Source: Candidatus Omnitrophota bacterium (GTDB taxonomy: Bacteria > Omnitrophota > Gorgyraeia > Gygaellales > Profunditerraquicolaceae). Taken from it: a stretch of DNA of 11,940 nt. Under the pieces are notes generated by a model. That model worked only from the letters and a program-made list of their open reading frames with translations, did not search any database and was not told the origin of the DNA. The first letter of the stretch is position 1, and the number at the start of each line of letters is the position of its first letter. Positions 6,892-11,940 of this stretch are shown here, piece after piece. The stretch is taken from the NCBI GenBank assembly GCA_028711825.1, contig JAQTRM010000020.1, positions 1-11,940 on the forward strand, in the 5' to 3' direction. A program made the position numbers and the translations under genes.

Positions 6892-8700
6892 TTAAGCCCT
6901 TCCTGAATCTGTAATTATCGCGCGGATCTTACGGTTTACCGGGTGGGAAGCCAATTTCTCAAGGCTAAGCGGAAGACGCAAAGACCAGTTTTCCGGACTG
7001 ACAGTCCCCGGAGTATTGATGCGGTATTGATAGGGGTCGCCGGGGAAGACACCGCCCAGGCTCAAATAATCCACGACGGAATTGATGCAGAATACCGCCG
7101 GCGAAGAAAGAATAAAACGGGTAACCCGCTCCAATAAATCCGGTCCCGCATCTTCGGTCATCGTACCGGGGCAACCCAAAAGATTCCAAAGCTTTTCCTT
7201 TTCCCCAAAGGTGTTTTCGTAAAGTTCGATAAAATCCCCGACGTCCTCTTTCCTTTTTCCCAGCTCCCAAAGCATCTTGTCCACGGAATCTATCTCTCTC
7301 TTCCAGCGCAAGCGGCCGTGAAAAGAAAAATCTGGGTCGAAAAGCCTGGCGCTTACCGCAATAAAATCGATCCCGCGCCCGGCGCATTTCCTGACAAACA
7401 ATCCTTTATCTACCGTGCCCGCCTCGTATTTCCACCAGGCATTCCAGCTGGTAGTGTCATGTGTCGAAAGCATCGTTACGGCGAGGTTCCGGTATTCGCC
7501 CGCGGGCAAAAAATCATGGCGCCCGTTCCAGTCCTTTACCCAGCGCTGCACGTCATTGCCGGGAATACCGAACTCCAAAAGCGCATCGGTGCAGCATCTC
7601 GGGATTACCCCGAGGTCCTCGGCGCAAAGCAGCATCCGGGTATTTTGCGCCAACACATTCAGCATCCTGCGTCCGTGCTCATTCCAAAGCCCCTCATCAA
7701 GCGGATCGAATACCCCCCCTAGACCCTGCTCCTCCAAGGGACGCTCCACGGGAATACTCCAGATACGAAAAAGCCCGACCACGTGATCAATACGCAAGAT
7801 ATCATAAAACTCTCCGGCATACCTTAACTTCTCTTTAAGATAACAATAGCCGTCCCCGGCGATTTTATCCCAGTCATAAGTCGGCATTCCCCAGCGCTGG
7901 CCTTTGGCGCAGTACATATCCGGGGGAGCCCCGGCGGCAAAACCCAGCTTAAAAAATTCCGGATGGCTCCAGACATCCGCGCTGTCGCGCGAAACCAATA
8001 CCGGAAGGTCTCCTTTTATCAAAATACCGTTTTCAACCGCATAATTCCCGGCCGCTTTAAACTGTTTAAAAAGCACCCATTGCAGCCACATTTGAAATGT
8101 CGTTCTTTCAATATTCTCCTGCCAGAACTCCCGCAAAACCCCCTTCTCGCGCCGGCTGAACTTATCCGGCCACTCATACCAGGGCTTTCCCGAATAATCC
8201 TCTTTCAGCACCTTAAAAAGAGCGAAATCCTGCAGCCAATAAGAGTTCTTTCGTTGAAAATCTTCAAAATCCAAAGCCTCGGAAAGGTCGCTGGAAAGAT
8301 AAATCTCCCAGAGCTGTTCAATTTTCTCAACCCTTAGCCTGTAATCAATATGGACGGCACCCGCCGGAATCCGCCCAGCCTGTTTTTTTACGGAAGCCCC
8401 TTTAAATTCATTTAAAGAAATATAAAAAGGCTCCAGGGCGAAAGAGCTTACCGCGTCATACGGGCAAAAAGACCCTCCCACTTCATTCATCGGCAGAAGC
8501 TGAATAATAGAATTAGAAGTTGATTTAGCCCAGTCGATAACCCGTTTTAAATCGCCTAAATCCCCCGTTCCGAAACTATCCTGAGAATAAACGCTGAATA
8601 GGGGAATCAGAACCCCGGAGCGCTTTTTAAAACCGATTTTTTCCCAACGGGATCCGGAAACAGTCTCCGAAAGATTTTTAGAAAAAGACGGGGATGTCAT
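6892..8700 (-). CDS. malQ: 4-alpha-glucanotransferase (amylomaltase, GH77)
   Basis: Amylomaltase moves alpha-1,4-glucan segments between maltodextrins in the cytoplasm, in glycogen or maltose metabolism. Family motifs in order: FGTGDLGD (43-50), GDLPVLVSRDSADVW (230-244), GAPPD (257-261), ILRIDH with nucleophile D305, CAEDLG with acid/base E361, STHDT with D415, and the C-terminal NTPGT...NW (562-572). All three catalytic carboxylates are present, so it should be active. The length of 602 aa falls between short (~500) and E. coli-type (~690) enzymes. Its ATG begins one base after the pilD stop (TAA, A, ATG) and has no clear Shine-Dalgarno site. Translation probably depends on ribosomes finishing pilD. 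No other glycogen gene is in the window, so the source of its substrate is unknown. Confidence 0.96.
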   Translation of the reverse strand: MTSPSFSKNLSETVSGSRWEKIGFKKRSGVLIPLFSVYSQDSFGTGDLGDLKRVIDWAKSTSNSIIQLLPMNEVGGSFCPYDAVSSFALEPFYISLNEFKGASVKKQAGRIPAGAVHIDYRLRVEKIEQLWEIYLSSDLSEALDFEDFQRKNSYWLQDFALFKVLKEDYSGKPWYEWPDKFSRREKGVLREFWQENIERTTFQMWLQWVLFKQFKAAGNYAVENGILIKGDLPVLVSRDSADVWSHPEFFKLGFAAGAPPDMYCAKGQRWGMPTYDWDKIAGDGYCYLKEKLRYAGEFYDILRIDHVVGLFRIWSIPVERPLEEQGLGGVFDPLDEGLWNEHGRRMLNVLAQNTRMLLCAEDLGVIPRCCTDALLEFGIPGNDVQRWVKDWNGRHDFLPAGEYRNLAVTMLSTHDTTSWNAWWKYEAGTVDKGLFVRKCAGRGIDFIAVSARLFDPDFSFHGRLRWKREIDSVDKMLWELGKRKEDVGDFIELYENTFGEKEKLWNLLGCPGTMTEDAGPDLLERVTRFILSSPAVFCINSVVDYLSLGGVFPGDPYQYRINTPGTVSPENWSLRLPLSLEKLASHPVNRKIRAIITDSGRA

Positions 8701-8701
8701 T

Positions 8702-9514
8702 TTAGCTTAACGGAAGAAGAAAAAGAATAATTTTATCCGCCCAAAACAGGCTCGCCAGTGCGGCGGCGGAAAGAAACGGCCCGTAAGGCATGGTATGGTC
8801 TTTTTTGATCAAAAGATTTAAGGCACCGAAGATTATCCCGAAAAACGGGGCCAGAAAAAAAGTCAGGATTGCGATTTTCCAACCCGTAAAAGCCCCGATC
8901 ATCGCCAGGAGCTTTACATCCCCTCCCCCCAGGGACTCAGTCTCCCCGTTAATCGCCGGACGCTTAAGCAGCTTGAAATACACCAGGTCGAAAAGCGCCC
9001 CAGTGAGATAGATAATACCGCCTCCGGCCAGTATCCCGAGGGCCGACTTTAACATCGGTGAAAAACTGAATTTTAAAGGAGAGAACGCGAAACCGGTGGC
9101 CGAAACCATGATAAACCCCGTGATAATCCCCCCGATAGAAACCTCGTCCGGAATAATACGATGTTTAATGTCGACAAAAGTCGCTACGATCAACGCCCAA
9201 AGCATGACCATGTAAAGGAAAAATTCATAACTTAAACCGAAACGGTTAAAAAATACCACTGTCAATAAACCGGTCAGGAATTCCACCAGGGGATACCGCC
9301 AGGATATCTTCTGGTGGCAATAACGGCATCTGCCTTTTAAGATTATAAAACTCAGGAAAGGAATGTTATCGTAACCCGGGATCCTCTTCTGGCACTGCGG
9401 GCAATGGGAACGCGGCCAGACTACCGATTCACCCTTAGGCATCCGGTGGATGCACACGTTCAGAAAACTCCCGACGATGGAACCGAAGATAAAAACGATA
9501 ATATTGGAAATCAT
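8702..9514 (-). CDS. pilD: Type IV prepilin peptidase / N-methyltransferase (A24 family)
   Basis: Inner-membrane aspartic protease that cleaves the leader peptide of type IV pilins or type II secretion pseudopilins and methylates the new N-terminus. The N-terminal SFLNVCIHRMP (16-26) and two CxxC pairs (C38/C41 and C63/C66) mark the bifunctional, zinc-binding form with a methyltransferase region. The catalytic aspartates are D115 (FVDIKHRIIPD) and D199 (GGGDVKL). About seven to eight membrane segments are visible. The length of 270 aa is normal. It has the strongest ribosome site in the window, AAAGGAGG, but only 3 bases before the ATG. It implies a pilus or type II secretion system elsewhere; no pilin or assembly gene is seen here, so the target system is open (pilD versus gspO). 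Confidence 0.96.
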   Translation of the reverse strand: MISNIIVFIFGSIVGSFLNVCIHRMPKGESVVWPRSHCPQCQKRIPGYDNIPFLSFIILKGRCRYCHQKISWRYPLVEFLTGLLTVVFFNRFGLSYEFFLYMVMLWALIVATFVDIKHRIIPDEVSIGGIITGFIMVSATGFAFSPLKFSFSPMLKSALGILAGGGIIYLTGALFDLVYFKLLKRPAINGETESLGGGDVKLLAMIGAFTGWKIAILTFFLAPFFGIIFGALNLLIKKDHTMPYGPFLSAAALASLFWADKIILFLLPLS

Positions 9515-9517
9515 ATT

Positions 9518-9525
9518 CCTCCTTT
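9518..9525 (-). promoter_or_regulatory. Strong, closely spaced Shine-Dalgarno site of pilD
   Basis: On the minus strand AAAGGAGG ends 3 bases before the pilD ATG at 9512-9514. It is the best match to the anti-Shine-Dalgarno sequence in the window, although the spacing is shorter than the usual 5-9 bases. It fixes the pilD start, as the next in-frame Met is at residue 25, inside the conserved N-terminal motif. Confidence 0.6.
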
Positions 9526-9545
9526 GCTTACCCTCTGCCTCGCCG

Positions 9546-9590
9546 TCTGCTTATCGGCAGACAGGACAGGCGGGCCTGCCTATAAGCAGG
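9546..9590. repeat. Imperfect inverted repeat between aroE and pilD
   Basis: Arms at 9547-9560 and 9576-9589 pair over 13 of 14 bases with a 15-base loop. Each arm can also fold alone as a small hairpin (GTCTGC/GCAGAC at 9545-9562 and CCTGC/GCAGG at 9575-9590). The right arm overlaps the aroE stop codon at 9580-9582. No T-run follows on either strand, so it is not a typical terminator. It looks like a REP-like intergenic repeat or an mRNA-stabilising hairpin. Confidence 0.5.
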
Positions 9591-10416
9591 ATTTCAGAAG
9601 AGTTTTTCTCATTACTTCAACCGGCGCCTTCCTGCCGCTAAAATGCTGGAAAGCGAAGACTCCCTGATATAAAAGCATTCCCAGGCCGTTGGAAAATTTC
9701 AAACCCCGGTCATTGGCCAGGGAAAGCAATTTTGTCTGAGAAGGACTGTAAATCAAGTCGTAAACGAACAATCCGGGGTGCAGGCTTTGCGGAGAAAACA
9801 GGCAGGGATCCTCCCGGCGCATCCCTACCGGAGAAGCGTTAACCAAAAGGTCTTTTTCCGGCAGCCCCAGATCCCCGATACAACCGGCCACGCTAAACTC
9901 GATTTCCGGAAAAGCGGCGCTTAATTTCTTATAAAGATCCAAAGACTTAAACCTGTCGATATCGTAGATAGAAAGGCGGGAAATTTTCATCCTGGCCAAA
10001 GCCACCCCTACCGCCTTGGCCGCCCCGCCCGCCCCGATCAAGGCGGCATTTTTAGGCCTGACTTTAAGCTCTTTAAGATGCGCCATAAAACCCAGATAAT
10101 CGGTATTAAAACCCTTGAGCTTACCGTCTTTACCCGCCACCACGGTATTTAACGAACCGATCTCCCTGACACCGGAGGATTTACGGTTTACGAATTTAAG
10201 GAATTTTTCTTTATAAGGATACGTAACATTAAAGCCGCGGATATTATGCTTTTTCAGCTCTTGCAGGAATTTCTCCAGCTGGGCCTCTTTGAGGGGAAAC
10301 AACTTATACCTTGCATTTATCTTAAGAAACCGGAATGCGGCATTGTGCATACGGGGAGAAAGGCTGTGTTTGATCGGAAGGCCCACTAAACCGTAGATTT
10401 TCGACTTGGGAATCAT
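9580..10416 (-). CDS. aroE: Shikimate dehydrogenase (NADP-dependent)
   Basis: Reduces 3-dehydroshikimate to shikimate with NADPH, step four of the chorismate pathway, in the cytoplasm. Motifs in order: HSLSP (17-21) for shikimate binding, NVTYPYK (63-69) with catalytic K69, SLNT (88-91), GFNTD (102-106) with D106, the dinucleotide loop GAGGAAKA (128-135), NASPVGM (193-199), and YQG with Q251. All key residues are present and the length of 278 aa is typical, which favours AroE over the related quinate/shikimate dehydrogenase YdiB. The ATG overlaps the leuA stop as ATGA, so the two are translationally coupled. The last codons and the stop lie inside the inverted repeat at 9546-9590. No other aro gene is present in the window. 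Confidence 0.97.
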   Translation of the reverse strand: MIPKSKIYGLVGLPIKHSLSPRMHNAAFRFLKINARYKLFPLKEAQLEKFLQELKKHNIRGFNVTYPYKEKFLKFVNRKSSGVREIGSLNTVVAGKDGKLKGFNTDYLGFMAHLKELKVRPKNAALIGAGGAAKAVGVALARMKISRLSIYDIDRFKSLDLYKKLSAAFPEIEFSVAGCIGDLGLPEKDLLVNASPVGMRREDPCLFSPQSLHPGLFVYDLIYSPSQTKLLSLANDRGLKFSNGLGMLLYQGVFAFQHFSGRKAPVEVMRKTLLKSCL

Positions 10417-11918
10417 TTATTCTCTATTTTATTCACGGCGTCGATATACGCCTTTACCGCCGCTTCGATGATATCGGTGCTGGAACCGCTTCCGCTGTAA
10501 GCGACATTCTTAACCATCAGTTTCAGGTTAACGTGCCCCAGGGCATCCTTGCCGGAAGTAACCGCTTCCAGACGAAAATCCTCCAGACGCGCCTTAATAC
10601 CCACAATCTTATCGATCGCCTTAAAGCAGGCGTCGATCGGTCCGTCCCCGCCCGAGACCGCTTCCTGCGGCTTGCCTTTTTTCAGCAAAACAACCTTCGC
10701 CTCCGGAGTGGTAGAGGTTCCCGAATGCGTGTAAAAATCCTTCAAAGACCAAAGAGGCTTTTGAGGCTTAATCTCGTCTTCTACCAGATAACGCAGGTCG
10801 TCGTCGAACATCTCCTTCTTTTTATCCGCCACGGTCTTGAAACGCTCAAAAGCGCTGTTAAGCTGTTTGTCGGACAGCTTAAAACCCAGGACCAGGAGCC
10901 TCTCCTTAAAAGCATGCCTTCCGGAATGCTTTCCCAGGATCAGCTGGTTGGAAGAAACCCCCACCTCGCGCGGATCCATAATCTCGTAAGTCAGGCGGTT
11001 CTTCAATATCGCGTCCTGATGTATCCCGGACTCATGGGCAAAGGCATTCTTTCCCACGATCGCCTTATTCGAAGGAATAATATAATTGGTTAACTTACTG
11101 ACCAGGCGCGAAGTACGGAATATTTCTTTAGTATTTATCCCGGTACGCATATCGCCGAAAATATCGCGGCGGGTTTTGATCGCCATTACAACCTCTTCCA
11201 GGGAAGCGTTGCCCGCGCGTTCCCCGATCCCGTTAACCGTACAATGCACCTGGCGCGCTCCCCCCAGGACTCCGGAAAGGGAATTCGCGACCGCCATGCC
11301 CAGGTCGTCATGACAATGGGCCGAAATTACCGCTTTATTGATATTCGGGACATTATCCTTGATATCCCGGATCAGGGAATACATCTCCTGAGGATAGCTG
11401 TAACCGGTAGTATCGGGGATATTCACTGTCTTTGCGCCTAATTTAATCACCGCTTCCAGCATCCGGAAAATAAAATCCCGTTCCGAACGCGTGGCGTCTT
11501 CAGTGGAGAATTCGATATCTTCGCAATATTTCCCGGCCAGCCGCATCGCGTCTTGCGCGATCGACAATATCTCTTCCTCAGTCTTGCGGAATTTATACTG
11601 CAAATGTATCTTGGAAGTCGCCAGGAACAAATGTATGCGCGGAGACTTGGCGGGTTTTAAAGCCTCGCCGGCTAAGACGATATCCTTTTTGATACAACGG
11701 GCCAAAGCGCAGGGAATACTTTTCTTAAGTTTGCGGCTTACCTGGCTTACCGCCTGGAAATCATCCGGGGAGGCGACGGGAAAACCCGCCTCAATAACAT
11801 CCACCCCCAGTTTCTCAAGCTGCAGAGCGATTTCAAGCTTCTGCTGTTTATTTAGAGAAGCTCCGGGAGCCTGTTCCCCATCCCTTAAAGTTGTATCAAA
11901 TATTATTATTTTATCCAT
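10413..11918 (-). CDS. leuA: 2-isopropylmalate synthase
   Basis: Condenses acetyl-CoA with 2-oxoisovalerate to 2-isopropylmalate, the committed step of leucine synthesis. The TIM-barrel domain starts with [12 protein letters not shown] (8-19; R12, D13) and carries [13 protein letters not shown] (201-213, metal ligands H201 and H203) and [11 protein letters not shown] (232-242). The [20 protein letters not shown] stretch (295-314) is typical of leuA rather than citramalate or homocitrate synthase. Residues ~385-501 form the C-terminal LeuA dimerisation/allosteric domain ending in [12 protein letters not shown], so leucine feedback inhibition is expected. The length of 501 aa is complete. The ATG at 11916-11918 has only a weak, A-rich upstream stretch and no clear Shine-Dalgarno site. 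Only 22 bases precede it in the window, so its promoter or an upstream operon gene cannot be seen. Confidence 0.96.
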   Translation of the reverse strand: MDKIIIFDTTLRDGEQAPGASLNKQQKLEIALQLEKLGVDVIEAGFPVASPDDFQAVSQVSRKLKKSIPCALARCIKKDIVLAGEALKPAKSPRIHLFLATSKIHLQYKFRKTEEEILSIAQDAMRLAGKYCEDIEFSTEDATRSERDFIFRMLEAVIKLGAKTVNIPDTTGYSYPQEMYSLIRDIKDNVPNINKAVISAHCHDDLGMAVANSLSGVLGGARQVHCTVNGIGERAGNASLEEVVMAIKTRRDIFGDMRTGINTKEIFRTSRLVSKLTNYIIPSNKAIVGKNAFAHESGIHQDAILKNRLTYEIMDPREVGVSSNQLILGKHSGRHAFKERLLVLGFKLSDKQLNSAFERFKTVADKKKEMFDDDLRYLVEDEIKPQKPLWSLKDFYTHSGTSTTPEAKVVLLKKGKPQEAVSGGDGPIDACFKAIDKIVGIKARLEDFRLEAVTSGKDALGHVNLKLMVKNVAYSGSGSSTDIIEAAVKAYIDAVNKIENK

Positions 11919-11940
11919 ATCTTATTTTTTCAGCTATCAG

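Noticed and set aside
6888..6899. Perfect 12-bp palindrome GGGCTTAAGCCC across the malQ stop codon
   Set aside because: It has no loop, no T-run after it, and overlaps coding sequence; it is most simply a chance palindrome at the gene end.
7318..7838. Long plus-strand open frames opposite malQ and other genes
   Set aside because: They lie fully antisense to genes with complete family motifs, show no recognisable domains, and are expected by-products of the coding bias of the minus strand.
10413..11918. Citramalate or homocitrate synthase instead of leuA
   Set aside because: The GEQAPG opening, HESGIHQD...TYEIM stretch and C-terminal regulatory domain fit 2-isopropylmalate synthase best.

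Overview
This 11.9-kb window carries ten protein-coding genes, all transcribed leftward (minus strand). The best taxonomic guess is a member of the Candidatus Omnitrophota (OP3) or a close PVC-group relative. The main reason is the 1274-residue exported protein at the left end, whose N-terminal and C-terminal modules match, from memory, recurrent modules of very large Omnitrophota proteins. This placement is an inference and was not checked by a search.

In transcription order (right to left), the housekeeping block is leuA (2-isopropylmalate synthase), aroE (shikimate dehydrogenase), pilD (prepilin peptidase), malQ (4-alpha-glucanotransferase), a ttcA-like tRNA-thiolation gene, rmuC, yggU (DUF167), pgeF (laccase-domain family) and a 79-aa unassigned gene. 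Spacing is tight: 4-nt stop/start overlaps at leuA/aroE and pgeF/79-aa gene, a 14-nt overlap at yggU/pgeF, and a 1-nt gap at pilD/malQ. The larger gaps are 65, 32 and 29 nt. The block ends in a strong rho-independent terminator (perfect 16-bp stem plus T-run) just after the 79-aa gene. An extended -10 promoter in front of rmuC probably starts a sub-operon inside the block.

Left of the terminator a separate unit begins: a short promoter region with a 12-bp palindrome, then the giant exported protein. It has a type I signal peptide, a long N-terminal module, a degenerate GGDEF-like domain, a large unassigned middle, a JAMM/MPN-type metalloprotease-like domain with all the expected metal and catalytic residues, and a C-terminal helical module. 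It is the most unusual item in the window.

The metabolic genes (leucine and aromatic amino acid synthesis, alpha-glucan remodelling) and the surface/RNA/DNA maintenance genes do not form one pathway. Their compact arrangement looks like a general housekeeping operon of a small genome. I saw no rRNA, tRNA, CRISPR array, insertion sequence or phage gene. No gene-free stretch exceeds about 150 bases.
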